In this document: one piece after another, positions 18,473 through 27,501 of the stretch
Numbering within the stretch: the first letter of the stretch is position 1
How the letters are laid out: each line of letters begins with the position of its first letter
Origin: Sedimenticola sp.
GTDB lineage: Bacteria; Pseudomonadota; Gammaproteobacteria; Chromatiales; Chromatiaceae
Length of the DNA stretch: 64,000 bases
NCBI GenBank assembly: GCA_026994195.1
Contig: JALWRH010000088.1
Span: 62,001 to 126,000, forward strand
Reading direction: 5' to 3'
The notes under the pieces: model-generated
What the model was told of the DNA's origin: nothing
The model's database searches: none
Seen by the model: only the letters and a program-made list of their open reading frames with translations
Position numbers and translations under genes: made by a program

Positions 18473-21200
18473 CCCGAATCCGGTAATACCGTCCTGGCTG
18501 CAGATCGTATTGGGTCACATCCTTTCCACACCAGCGCACCCTGACGCTCACCTTTCCCTGCCAGCTTCCCAGGCCAAACAGCAGGCGCTGGTCTCCCTGG
18601 GCCGACAGGCCGTTGCTGGCATGGACTTCCCGCACCTGGCGCCGGACGGGATCACCATAGCGAATCTCCACCCGGCTGCCCACGGCATCTTTGTTGCAGT
18701 CCACCCCGTTGCCCTCCAGTTCCAGGCCGATCCAGCTTTTTTCCCCGGCATCGTTGCGGAAGATGCCCAGGGGCTGGAACTGATGGGTCATGAGCACGTC
18801 CAGATCACCATCGTTGTCCAGATCGGCCAGAGCTATCCCCCGGGCGTTGTCCTTCTGTGTCCAGCCCACCCGGTCCGCCACGTCCACGAAGAACCGGCCC
18901 TGGTTGAGCATCACCCGGTTTTTTTCGTAGGGAAAGATGCAGCGCCCGCGCAGATCCGCCCAGCTGTCGGCATAACCATGAATATCCGGCCCGGTCAGGG
19001 CGATGCGCGCATTCCAGTACCAGTAGTCCTCGCAGGTCGGATAGAGGCGGTCGTAGGCGTCGTCCACCATGCCGTTGGCGTGCAGGATGTCCAGGCGGCC
19101 GTCCCGGTCCATGTCCCCCATGGCGCCGCCCCAGCCGAAGCGCCGGGGGTTGAGGGCGTTGCGCCGGGTGGCTTCATCACGGAAGGCGTCCGCGCCCTCG
19201 GCATCCACCCGGCCATCGTTCATCCACAGGAGGCTGCCCTCGGCCTGCAGGGGCTCGTGAACATTGGACACGTAGATGTCGTCGAAGCCGTTGCCGTCGA
19301 TATCTCCCAGGGAGGCGTTCATGCCCTTGTAGGTATCCCGGCCCAGGGTGTTTCGCAGCACGCCGCGGATGGCCTCGAAGCGCTGTCCCCGGCGGTTGAT
19401 GTAAAGGGAATCGGGACCGAAGTCATTGGCCACGTACAGGTCCGTCCAGCCGTCGCCATTGAGATCGCCGGTGCCGATATCCAGGGTCCAGCGGGTCTCG
19501 CCCAGGCCCAGGCCGTCCACGTCCGCCGCTGCAAACCACCCCCGGCGATTGAAGAAGAACAGATCCTTGCCGCCGTTGGCGGCATTGTGCCAGGAGCGGT
19601 GCATGACGTTCAGGGCGCGGCGGTCGCCGGGGTATTCAGGATCGGGAAGATCGAAGATGGTGAAAGGCGTGGGCCGGTCGTAGCCGGAAAGATAGGGGGG
19701 CATGGCGTTGCCGATGTACAGATCCAGCCAGCCGTCGCGATCCATGTCCAGGACATTGGCGGTGAGGCTGACGGTGAAGGGGCGCCCGAGCTGTGTCTGG
19801 CTGACATCCTCGAAACCGGCCTCGCCCGTCTCCACCAGGCGGTTGGCCAGGAGGCGCGGATAACCGTAACCGCTGAGCACCAGCAGGTCCTGATCGCCGT
19901 CGTTGTCATAATCGAACCACAGGGCGCCGGAAGGCAGACCCTGGGTTTGGGGATGACGGACATAGTCGTCCAGGGCCGGCAGGGGCACACGCTGAAAGCG
20001 GAAGCCGCCCAGGTTGCGGTACAGGGCGGCCCGGTCCCGGGGCGCTTTCAGGGGATAGGTGATGAATACATCCTGCAGGCCGTCCTTGTCGAAATCCGCC
20101 ACCGCCACGGCATCCCCCACGGACAGCAGCCACTTGGCCACGTGCCGCAGGCGCGGGTCCACCTGCTGCAGCACCTGGCCGGGATGGGTGCTGATGCCCG
20201 CCTCCTCCGCCGGGATCTCCACCAGGACGAAGCCGGGGTCCACCTGGCTCATGGGCATGAGCCACAGGCGCCCCATCCCCAGCCCGGCGCCCGCCAGCAG
20301 CCCCAGGGCCGAGATCGTGCGCAGGCGCTCCCGCCAGTCGATGTGGCAGCGAAAACGTCCGGCGAGGATTTTGCGCCGCCCCCCTTGCGGCTTGGCCGGT
20401 TCCCTGCAGCTTTTCCACAAGCGCCACAACCCGTACAGGCTGTACCAGACGAAAGCCGCGTAGAACAGGGTGGAGAGGGCTTCCCGGATATGCAGGAAGA
20501 AATCCACCAGGACGATGACCAGGGCCATGAGCACCTGGCCCTTGCGGCTCTCCGGCGAAGTCGCCGGGTCGGTAATCATGAAGAAGGTGAACAGGTAAAA
20601 GGCCGGGGCGCTCAGGGTGCCCAGGATCAGGGTCTCCGGCGGAATGTGATGACGCATGATCCAGGCCCTCAGCCCCAGGCCGACAAGGAAGAAGCCGAGA
20701 AAGGCCACCACCAGCACGCTGCGCCGGATGCGCAGACCGAAGAGCAGGATGGCCGCCGTGGCGATGAACACTCCCAGGGCGGGAATACCGTTCCACTGGT
20801 AGGCCGGGGACACGCTGATCATGTCGTTGGCCAGGAACAGGCTGGCGACGATGCCGAACAAAGAGGGGTTGTACACATGCCGCCCGTCCACGCTGAACAG
20901 GTACTTGGAGCCGATGGCCAGGAACACCGGCACCAGGGGCAGCCACAGGCCATGGGCATAGTTCACCAGCAGGCTCAGGGAGAGGCCGGTGATAAGGGCG
21001 CTGAAGGGAAACAGCCAGCGCCCGCGGATGAGCCGGTGCAGGAACAGGTCCAGCACACAGGCAAAGACGATGACCACCGCCAGTTGCCCCGGCGTGCGGT
21101 TGAAGCCCAGCACCGTGATGCCCAGCCACAGGTAGAGCGCCTGCAGCAGGGCCACGGGCACGCGGGGGTCCTTCCAGTTGGGCACGCGTAGCCAGTTCAT
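18456..21200 (-). CDS. RnfD/NqrB-like membrane domain fused to FG-GAP and UnbV/ASPIC domains
   Basis: This 914-residue fusion starts with about 8-9 membrane helices (residues ~15-310) resembling the RnfD/NqrB family (SVDGRHVYNPSLFGIV; FFMITDPATSPESRKGQ). I see no S/D-G-A-T flavin-attachment motif. From about residue 370 follow at least seven Ca-binding FG-GAP/VCBS repeats (DFDKDGLQDVF, DYDNDGDQDLL, DMDRDGWLDLY, DLNGDGWTDLY, DIDGNGFDDIY, DMDRDGRLDIL, DLDNDGDLDVL). A C-terminal UnbV/ASPIC domain ends the protein. The propeller probably faces the periplasm. It is the last gene of a five-gene coupled operon (ATGA overlap). Confidence 0.88.
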   Translation of the reverse strand: MNWLRVPNWKDPRVPVALLQALYLWLGITVLGFNRTPGQLAVVIVFACVLDLFLHRLIRGRWLFPFSALITGLSLSLLVNYAHGLWLPLVPVFLAIGSKYLFSVDGRHVYNPSLFGIVASLFLANDMISVSPAYQWNGIPALGVFIATAAILLFGLRIRRSVLVVAFLGFFLVGLGLRAWIMRHHIPPETLILGTLSAPAFYLFTFFMITDPATSPESRKGQVLMALVIVLVDFFLHIREALSTLFYAAFVWYSLYGLWRLWKSCREPAKPQGGRRKILAGRFRCHIDWRERLRTISALGLLAGAGLGMGRLWLMPMSQVDPGFVLVEIPAEEAGISTHPGQVLQQVDPRLRHVAKWLLSVGDAVAVADFDKDGLQDVFITYPLKAPRDRAALYRNLGGFRFQRVPLPALDDYVRHPQTQGLPSGALWFDYDNDGDQDLLVLSGYGYPRLLANRLVETGEAGFEDVSQTQLGRPFTVSLTANVLDMDRDGWLDLYIGNAMPPYLSGYDRPTPFTIFDLPDPEYPGDRRALNVMHRSWHNAANGGKDLFFFNRRGWFAAADVDGLGLGETRWTLDIGTGDLNGDGWTDLYVANDFGPDSLYINRRGQRFEAIRGVLRNTLGRDTYKGMNASLGDIDGNGFDDIYVSNVHEPLQAEGSLLWMNDGRVDAEGADAFRDEATRRNALNPRRFGWGGAMGDMDRDGRLDILHANGMVDDAYDRLYPTCEDYWYWNARIALTGPDIHGYADSWADLRGRCIFPYEKNRVMLNQGRFFVDVADRVGWTQKDNARGIALADLDNDGDLDVLMTHQFQPLGIFRNDAGEKSWIGLELEGNGVDCNKDAVGSRVEIRYGDPVRRQVREVHASNGLSAQGDQRLLFGLGSWQGKVSVRVRWCGKDVTQYDLQPGRYYRIRARNHT

Positions 21201-22303
21201 ACCGCCCCCATCTCCACGTGGGGCAGCCGGCCATCCAGGGCATCGAAGGCCGCCTGGTCTTCCGCATAATGCACGGCGAACAGCTGGCCCGCGGCTTGGA
21301 TGCGCCGGTATTCCCGGAGTACGGCGCTCAGGGGATGCTCCTCATGCAGGCCGGCGATGAAATAATGCCAGGGGCCTTTGCGGTAACGCGCGTACACATG
21401 GGAAAGCAGCTGGCGAAAGACTGCGCTGTCATCATCGGCAATGGCGCACAGAGCCAGGTAGAAATAGGGAACGCGCGCGCCAGGCTCCGGCAGGGCTTTC
21501 AAGGGCGTCATACGCGACAGCAGGTTGTAGAAAGGGCGCAGCCGGGCCAGCCCGGGGCTGTATTTCTCCACATGGGTCTGGCGAAAGTCTTTCTGATCCC
21601 AGGCGGCCAGCACCCCCACCAGCCGGTTGCCTTTTATCGCCAGGTGAATGTCCCTGGCCCGCAAGCCTCGCAGCCGCCCTTTGCCCAGGTCTGTAGCGGC
21701 ATACAGGGGCGCAAACTGTTTGCCTGCGTATTGTCGGTTGATGAAACGAAACACCTCGTCGAGATTGTCTTCCCTTGCCGTCTCGATGTGAATTCCCCGC
21801 TGCCGAATCCGGCGCCGGGGCAGGTCCAGGTGCACCGCCGGCGTGAGCATGCGACCCAGGGGCCTGTAACAGGGCAGCCCGGCCCGCCCGCTGGCAATGG
21901 TTTTAATGGCGAGATCATTGCCTTCCAGGATCACGGAATAATACAAAGGAACCGGCTGTGCCTCGTGCAGTTCCCGAAGAAAACGGTAACCCCGGGCCAG
22001 CAAAGTTCCTCCCCGGTAGGCAGGATCGCCACGCAGGTCGGCCAGGTAGCCCAGGGCGCGGGCTTCGCCGTTGATCCAGGCAGGCGACACCAGGCGCGCG
22101 CCCATGCCCGCCAGGGCGCCGGTGCGCCGGTCCACGCACTTGATGACCTGCGCCCGCTCCCCCTGAACCGCGGCGCCGAGAAAGTAGGAAGGCTCCCGGC
22201 GAAAGCTCACGGCAATGGAGCCCTCTAGCACGTCCCGGGCCATGCGCCGGCGCAGGGCGGCATCGTCCCTCTCGTCCGCCAGGCTGAAGACGAAGCGGCT
22301 CAC
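21197..22303 (-). CDS. GNAT-like N-acyltransferase
   Basis: This 368-residue protein appears to have an acyl-CoA N-acyltransferase fold. Visible features are an N-terminal MARDVLEGSIAVSFRREPSYF segment, then GMGARLVSPAWINGEARALGYLADLRGDPAYRGGTLL, which resembles the GNAT acetyl-CoA/acyl-donor loop. A second half begins at PLYYSVILEGN. The distinct protein at 30941-31672 shares the PLYW-LIVKG-like segment. It overlaps both neighbours by ATGA, so it probably works with the GH3 enzyme on an acyl transfer. The substrate is unknown. Confidence 0.7.
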   Translation of the reverse strand: MSRFVFSLADERDDAALRRRMARDVLEGSIAVSFRREPSYFLGAAVQGERAQVIKCVDRRTGALAGMGARLVSPAWINGEARALGYLADLRGDPAYRGGTLLARGYRFLRELHEAQPVPLYYSVILEGNDLAIKTIASGRAGLPCYRPLGRMLTPAVHLDLPRRRIRQRGIHIETAREDNLDEVFRFINRQYAGKQFAPLYAATDLGKGRLRGLRARDIHLAIKGNRLVGVLAAWDQKDFRQTHVEKYSPGLARLRPFYNLLSRMTPLKALPEPGARVPYFYLALCAIADDDSAVFRQLLSHVYARYRKGPWHYFIAGLHEEHPLSAVLREYRRIQAAGQLFAVHYAEDQAAFDALDGRLPHVEMGAV

Positions 22304-23808
22304 GCACGGGCCTCCAGGTAATGCAGGAAGGCATCATCGAGCAGCAGGGCCAGGGGCTTTATGTCCCCCAGGCGCTGCCCCTGCTCCAGCCGCCAGTCCA
22401 GGTAATGTTTCCCGACACCCGGATGGACTTTGATCCGCAGTTCCGCCAGTTGTCCCAGGCGCCGCGCATACGCGTACTGGGGATTGTCCTGGAGCGCCTT
22501 CTCCAGGTCGATTTCCAGGGGGCTTTGGGCGATACAGACATAATGGGGGCGAGGCTGCATGAGCGGCATCAGCAAAGCCAGATCCCTGTGACCTTCCAGT
22601 ACCCTGGCAACGAAGGCCTCATCCAGTTTCTCGCCGCACAGATCCACCTGCCGGGCGCCCCGCCCGAGAAAGCGCAGCATGGGAAGCCCCCGGTATTCGC
22701 CGGTCATTTGCACGCGATCCCCCAGCCGGTAGCGGTAAAGCCCCAGGTTGTTGCTCATCACCACTTCATACACTCCGTCCTGCTCCAATTCCCAGGCCAG
22801 GCGCATGCCGCCATCCTCATCCAAAAACTCAAAGAAACCGCTGCGGGCGGCCAGCACCGGCATGGGCGCGTCTTCCAGGGGCAGGCTTACCACGCCTTCC
22901 GTGGCCAGCAGCCCCTTGGGCTGGATGCGGGCCTGGGGAAATCGTTCCTCCAGGGCCGGAACAAAAGCTCCGGCATGCCCGTGGGTCCAGCAGCTGATGG
23001 TGTCCAGGCGCGGCCACAGGACCCGGGTATTGACGCGCCCATCAGCCAGGGCGCGCTCCAGACGCTGTCCCGATTCTCTATCCAGTTGCGCGAGGAGCGC
23101 CGGGGCCAGCGCCTCCAGACCATCCAGCAGGTTGAGAAGAAAGGTCGGGCTCCACACGGATGCCAGGCGCAGCTCCGGATTGCGCAGCAGGTGCAGGAGG
23201 GTCTGGCGCTGCCATTCCCGGCGATCCTGCAGCCGCCCCACGGAAGGCGGCACGGCCAGGGTGCGGGCGAGTTGCCCGGCCAGGGCTTCACCGAAATACA
23301 GGGCATCGTTCTCCAGTCCCACGGGCAGGCCCTTGCCGCTCCCGGCCTCCCGTGCCAGGGCAGGACTGATGGACCAGTAAGCCGGTCCTTCCATAATTGC
23401 CGGACGCCTGTCCAGCAGATCGTCCAGCCAGGGAAAGAGCGCCGCCTGGAAATCCTCCAGGCCAGCGGGACCATAGGGGATATACTTGATCCCGCCGCTG
23501 CTGCCTCCGGTGATCTCCAGAAAGGCCGTGTCCGCGCTCAGCACCTGAGGATGCGCGGAGCTGATCTTCCCCACCCACGCCTGGACCTGAGCAGCATCCT
23601 GCACCGGTACCGCCTGGCGGTAGGCTTCGATGCTGCGCAGGTCGGCAAAACCGTGGCGGCGGCCAAAGTCCGTGTCCGCCTGCCGCTGCAGCAGCTGGTG
23701 AAGATACGCCTGTTGCTGCCCGGGCAGATCCCGGGTCTGCGCCAAGAAGTCCCGGCGGCCATGCCGCAGTGTCCTCCGCAGGATCTGCCAGGCGGCAGGC
23801 GCTGTCAT
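22300..23808 (-). CDS. GH3 family acyl-adenylate-forming enzyme
   Basis: This protein of about 502 residues resembles GH3 proteins, which adenylate a carboxylic acid and transfer the acyl group to an amino group or thiol. Recognisable segments are the P-loop-like FLEITGGSSGGIKYIPY, then SCWTHGHAGAFVPALEERFP, GLLATEGVVSLPL, YEVVMSNNLGLYRYRLGDRV and FLGRGARQVDLCGEKLDE. The ATG at 23808 overlaps the desaturase stop (ATGA), so the longer in-frame upstream extension is rejected. In bacteria GH3 proteins are poorly studied. Linkage to a desaturase and a GNAT suggests a fatty-acyl conjugate product (inference). Confidence 0.88.
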   Translation of the reverse strand: MTAPAAWQILRRTLRHGRRDFLAQTRDLPGQQQAYLHQLLQRQADTDFGRRHGFADLRSIEAYRQAVPVQDAAQVQAWVGKISSAHPQVLSADTAFLEITGGSSGGIKYIPYGPAGLEDFQAALFPWLDDLLDRRPAIMEGPAYWSISPALAREAGSGKGLPVGLENDALYFGEALAGQLARTLAVPPSVGRLQDRREWQRQTLLHLLRNPELRLASVWSPTFLLNLLDGLEALAPALLAQLDRESGQRLERALADGRVNTRVLWPRLDTISCWTHGHAGAFVPALEERFPQARIQPKGLLATEGVVSLPLEDAPMPVLAARSGFFEFLDEDGGMRLAWELEQDGVYEVVMSNNLGLYRYRLGDRVQMTGEYRGLPMLRFLGRGARQVDLCGEKLDEAFVARVLEGHRDLALLMPLMQPRPHYVCIAQSPLEIDLEKALQDNPQYAYARRLGQLAELRIKVHPGVGKHYLDWRLEQGQRLGDIKPLALLLDDAFLHYLEARA

Positions 23809-24755
23809 TCCATCACCTCGTAGCCCCTGCGCGACAGGCAATCCGGTCCTTTTTCCCGGCAGGGTCGCGGTCCTTTCCACAGGCGCAGGTACTGTGTCCA
23901 GTAGCCACGGTCATATTCCATGCCCTTTGCCAGGGTTGGCAGATGTTTCCAGGAGACATGGGGATGTTGATGATGCAGCCTGTCCCACTGGCCGTTGAGC
24001 AGGGTGAGGCCGTGCAGCCGCCCCACGCGCAGGTTCCAGGCGCCGTTCACGACGTCCCGGGGTGTGAAGGCATGGGTGACATACTGGCGGGTGGCCCAGT
24101 TGAAACCGAACAGGGCATACAACAGGAACAGCGCCCCCCAGTCCAGCTCCAGGAGCCGGAAAGCCAGGATCCAGAAGACCAGCCCCAGCACCGTCTCCCG
24201 GCGCACCCGGGCGATCTCCTTCGGCCCGAAATCATCGAACAGCGCCTGAGTGGTGCGCGCCCGGCGAAACGGCGGCGAGCGCAACCAGGCGGGATGGATG
24301 GCTAACAGCAGGCTGCCCAGAGGCACCAACCACCACCAGGCGCCGGTCAGCAGTCCATACCACTGAATCCACTTGATGACCCGGCTGTCCTCCGGGTAAT
24401 AGCAGTCGAACATCTCATGATCCGAACGGTTGCAGCAGTGATGCACCACGTGGGTCACTTTCATCAGGGTGAAGGAGACCGGGAACAACCAGCTCAGCGC
24501 CACGCCAACGCCATCGTTGACCCGGGGATCGGCATGCAACAGGTCATGGGTGGCTTCATGAATGAGCTGGTGGTTGGTAAGCAGCAACTGGGCAAACACC
24601 AGGCCGCAGAGCAGCTGCCCGGGCAGGGGCAGGCGGGACGCTGTCAAAAGGAGCAACAAGGCGCCGGCAGACACCGTGGCGGCAAGGACCAGGTTGAGCT
24701 TCCCCGGCAAAGGCTGGCCCTGGGCGCTGCCCGATGGCTGGGCCTTATCCTGCAT
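23805..24755 (-). CDS. Membrane fatty acid desaturase
   Basis: This di-iron membrane desaturase of about 316 residues shows three histidine clusters: HQLIHEATH, HVVHHCCNRSDHE and DRLHHQHPHVSW. Four membrane helices separate them. Enzymes of this family introduce double bonds or hydroxyls into acyl chains, carotenoids or sphingoid bases; the exact substrate is not evident. I chose the ATG at 24755, which overlaps the ankyrin gene end by 11 nt. An in-frame ATG at 24800 is possible. The gene is coupled to GH3 by ATGA. Confidence 0.9.
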   Translation of the reverse strand: MQDKAQPSGSAQGQPLPGKLNLVLAATVSAGALLLLLTASRLPLPGQLLCGLVFAQLLLTNHQLIHEATHDLLHADPRVNDGVGVALSWLFPVSFTLMKVTHVVHHCCNRSDHEMFDCYYPEDSRVIKWIQWYGLLTGAWWWLVPLGSLLLAIHPAWLRSPPFRRARTTQALFDDFGPKEIARVRRETVLGLVFWILAFRLLELDWGALFLLYALFGFNWATRQYVTHAFTPRDVVNGAWNLRVGRLHGLTLLNGQWDRLHHQHPHVSWKHLPTLAKGMEYDRGYWTQYLRLWKGPRPCREKGPDCLSRRGYEVME

Positions 24756-26772
24756 CAATTGCCAATAACTCCTGAAAAACTTCCGCGCGCTTTTCTGCAT
24801 AATCCATCGCCGTTTTGCCACTGTCATCGGATATGCCGCGGTGGGCTCCAGCTTCCAGCAACATTTGCACCGATATTGCATCCTCGTTGGCCACCGCTAC
24901 GATCAGTGCGCTTCGCCCCTTGGCGTCCACGGCGTCGACATCCGCACCCGCAGCCAGCAACTGGGCCAGGATATCCTGATCCCACTGGCCATGATGCGCC
25001 GCCATCACCAGGGCAGGCATTTCCTCGGCATGCAGCAAGGCACCATACTCCTCTTGCAGATCCAGAATGCTTCCCGCCAGACTGGAGTGATGTTCCAAAC
25101 CCTCTCGCCGCTCATTCTTGCACTGTTCTCCTGAGGGCTCTTCGCTATCCTGTGGCGCACGAATGCGTATTCTTGTATCTGGATTGGCTGAGGCGGCCAG
25201 TAGGCGTGATACCAAGCCGGGGCGGCTCTTCCACACTGCGCGTCCCAGAGCCGTGTTACCGTCGGCCCCTTGGGCTTCCACAGACAGCTCCACCTTTCCC
25301 AGCAGGAAATCCAGGCAGCACTTCGCATCGCGATCCGTTGCCAGCCACAACAAAGAGGCGTGGCATTCCGCCCGCAATCCTTCCGCGCCATGGATTTCCC
25401 ACAACTGCTGAAGCCGTCCGGCATCATCTCTTGCCAGGGCTTCAGACACCTTCCTGGCCGGGCTCAGCCGATCCGCCAGCTCGTGCAGAGCCGCTTGCAG
25501 TGCCCTTTTGGGGGGGATATCCCCAAAATCATGAGCACAGCACTTCTCGATCACCTTCTCCTGCCATTTACTCAACTGCCGGGGCAGATGCTCCACGAGC
25601 AGGGCTACGGTTTCCGCCGCTCCCCATCCGACGGCATACTCCAACAAGGTTTCTTGTTCATGGACTCTGAACCCGGTCTTTTCCCAACTGATGAAAAAAG
25701 GATCAGGTGCCTCATCTCCCAGTATCAAGGCCAACATCTCCGGCCGGTCGTGTTCGGCACACTCGTTGATCAAGCGCCCACGCGCGCTATCCCAAGCTTC
25801 CAGGTCGGATTTTTCTCCATCCCGTTCCTGAAACACTGTTTCCAGGTTGTGCTCTGCCAGAATGGCATGCAGCTTGGTCAAATCGTTGTGGAAAATGGCG
25901 GTAATCAAATCCCAGAAGGCATCGCCTTCATATGCATCCTTGGGGGGAACGAGCTTGGCGCCAAGCGCCAACATCTCTTGGGTCACATCGGGCGACGCCA
26001 TCATCTGCCACAGCAAGCTGCCCTTGCGTCCGCCTATGGACGGCTTGACACCCTGGTGAAGGAGAAAGCGCACCACGTCCACGGCATCCCGATGGCGCAT
26101 CTCCACGGCCAGAAACCAGTGGGTGAAGGAGTAAGGCTTGGTAGAGGAAAAATCCAGGCCCAGTTCCTGGAGACGTTCCAACAGCGGCAGGTTACATGTC
26201 TGCACCGCGGAAGTCATCAGCAGACGCTGCTCCCGGACATCTTTCGGCAGCCAAGCTGCCGATTCCATGAGTCTGAGAGGGAAACGCCGCCAGCTCCTGC
26301 TGTTAATCCCCCAGGTCACCAAGGGCATGTCATCGATGCGCTCGGGAAGTTCCCGGCCTTCCCGCAACCAGGCAATGGCCTGGGCTTCCGTGGCCCCGTC
26401 GAGAATCGATACGGGACGGTGATTGCCTTCTTCTTCTGGCTCACCCACCTGATCATTGAAGACCCGGAGCTTAAGCGTGCAGGGCAGGGCCTCCGCCAGG
26501 CAACGGTAGAATGCCTCGGGAAGATAACCGCCGGGCGGCCCCATGAGCACCAGGGTCAGGCGGCTACCGTTCAATACCAGCTTTTCCGGATAAAAGTCCT
26601 CCAGGTCCTGCAATGCCACGGGATTCAGCCCGCTCTGCCTGCCTAACTGGTTCAGATGATGCACGACAGCTTCATAATTTTCCGTTTCAAAAGGAAGCAG
26701 GGCCTGATGCAATTTCTTTGCATTTTCCGGGTCTTTGCACGACCATTTCAAGGTGTACCAGTTTGCAGACAT
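24745..26772 (-). CDS. Large ankyrin-repeat protein
   Basis: This 675-residue protein has no signal peptide or membrane helix. Ankyrin repeats are clear at the C-terminus (VMAAHHGQWDQDILAQLLAAGADVDAVDAKGRSALIVA, then NEDAISVQMLLEAGAHRG-SDDSGKTAMDYA) and weaker ones lie throughout (GNTALGRAVWKSRPGLVSRLLAASANPD). The first ~170 residues form an unrecognised domain. It is the first gene of the desaturase-GH3 operon, has a GAGGAAGAA leader, and probably scaffolds or inhibits protein partners. It is divergent from the 26806 gene. Confidence 0.85.
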   Translation of the reverse strand: MSANWYTLKWSCKDPENAKKLHQALLPFETENYEAVVHHLNQLGRQSGLNPVALQDLEDFYPEKLVLNGSRLTLVLMGPPGGYLPEAFYRCLAEALPCTLKLRVFNDQVGEPEEEGNHRPVSILDGATEAQAIAWLREGRELPERIDDMPLVTWGINSRSWRRFPLRLMESAAWLPKDVREQRLLMTSAVQTCNLPLLERLQELGLDFSSTKPYSFTHWFLAVEMRHRDAVDVVRFLLHQGVKPSIGGRKGSLLWQMMASPDVTQEMLALGAKLVPPKDAYEGDAFWDLITAIFHNDLTKLHAILAEHNLETVFQERDGEKSDLEAWDSARGRLINECAEHDRPEMLALILGDEAPDPFFISWEKTGFRVHEQETLLEYAVGWGAAETVALLVEHLPRQLSKWQEKVIEKCCAHDFGDIPPKRALQAALHELADRLSPARKVSEALARDDAGRLQQLWEIHGAEGLRAECHASLLWLATDRDAKCCLDFLLGKVELSVEAQGADGNTALGRAVWKSRPGLVSRLLAASANPDTRIRIRAPQDSEEPSGEQCKNERREGLEHHSSLAGSILDLQEEYGALLHAEEMPALVMAAHHGQWDQDILAQLLAAGADVDAVDAKGRSALIVAVANEDAISVQMLLEAGAHRGISDDSGKTAMDYAEKRAEVFQELLAIDAG

Positions 26773-26805
26773 TTCATTTCTTCCTCAACCGGGGCAAGCC
26801 ATTCG

Positions 26806-27489
26806 ATGAAACACTCGTCAAGCAAGGGGCCTGATGCATTCCAACTCGCCCTTCTCTATTTTCCCCTGCTCTACCTGTCCCTGGGGATCATCATTCTGTT
26901 CCAGTTGCGCGGTCTGGGCGCCAGCCTGGTGTTTGCCGCCGGCTGGATCTACCTGGCGCCGCCCCTGCTGTGCCGCCTCACCCTGGCCCTGTTCGGCCCG
27001 CCCGTGACCGCGGATGCCAGCCCCGAAAGCCGCGAGTTCCGCGTCTGGTGGTTTCTTACCCAGGTGCAGATGATCTTCAACCGCATTGGCGTACTGGAAG
27101 AGCTGCTGCGCCTGGTGCCGGGCTTGTACGGCAGTTGGCTGTCCCTGTGGGGCTCCAGGGTGAGCCCCTTCTCCTTCTGGGCCAGGGATATCCTGGTCAG
27201 TGAACGCTACCTGCTCCGGGTGGAGAAAGGCGCCCTCATCGCCAGCCAGTGCGGTCTTGCCGGACATGTGGTCACCCTGGACGACCAGGGCCGATATCAC
27301 TTGCTGGTCGCTCCCATCCGGGTGGGCGCCGGTGCCATTCTGGGCATACGTTCCGGACTTGGTCCCGGCTGCCAGGTGGCCGCGGGGGAAATGCTGCCTG
27401 CCGGACGTCTGCTGCCACCTTTTACCTGCTGGCAGGACGGCCGCAAGCAGGCCTGTACCAACCAGAACGATCTGTCACAGCAGCAATGA
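26806..27489 (+). CDS. Membrane protein with a hexapeptide (left-handed beta-helix)-like C-terminus
   Basis: This protein of about 227 residues starts with two or three membrane helices (residues ~10-75). It ends with a sequence of hexapeptide rhythm (APIRVGAGAILGIRSGLGPG, then CQVAAGEMLPAGRLLPP) that resembles the acyltransferase left-handed beta-helix. Its start is 33 nt from the divergent ankyrin gene, so the two may share regulation. The track frame extends back into the ankyrin gene, which I reject. It may be an acyltransferase-like partner of the GH3 operon. Identification is tentative. Confidence 0.65.
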   Translation: MKHSSSKGPDAFQLALLYFPLLYLSLGIIILFQLRGLGASLVFAAGWIYLAPPLLCRLTLALFGPPVTADASPESREFRVWWFLTQVQMIFNRIGVLEELLRLVPGLYGSWLSLWGSRVSPFSFWARDILVSERYLLRVEKGALIASQCGLAGHVVTLDDQGRYHLLVAPIRVGAGAILGIRSGLGPGCQVAAGEMLPAGRLLPPFTCWQDGRKQACTNQNDLSQQQ

Positions 27490-27501
27490 ACCGGACCGTG
27501 T

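Noticed and set aside
18469-18490. A third copy of the MITE end (GCCCGAATCCGG)
   Set aside because: Only the first few bases match; the TTCACCC part and the rest of the element are absent.
18300-21191. A 963-codon plus-strand frame opposite the RnfD/FG-GAP gene
   Set aside because: It is the longest alternative frame here, but it lacks motifs and is biased in composition. The minus frame holds clear FG-GAP and UnbV motifs and the coupled start/stop overlap.
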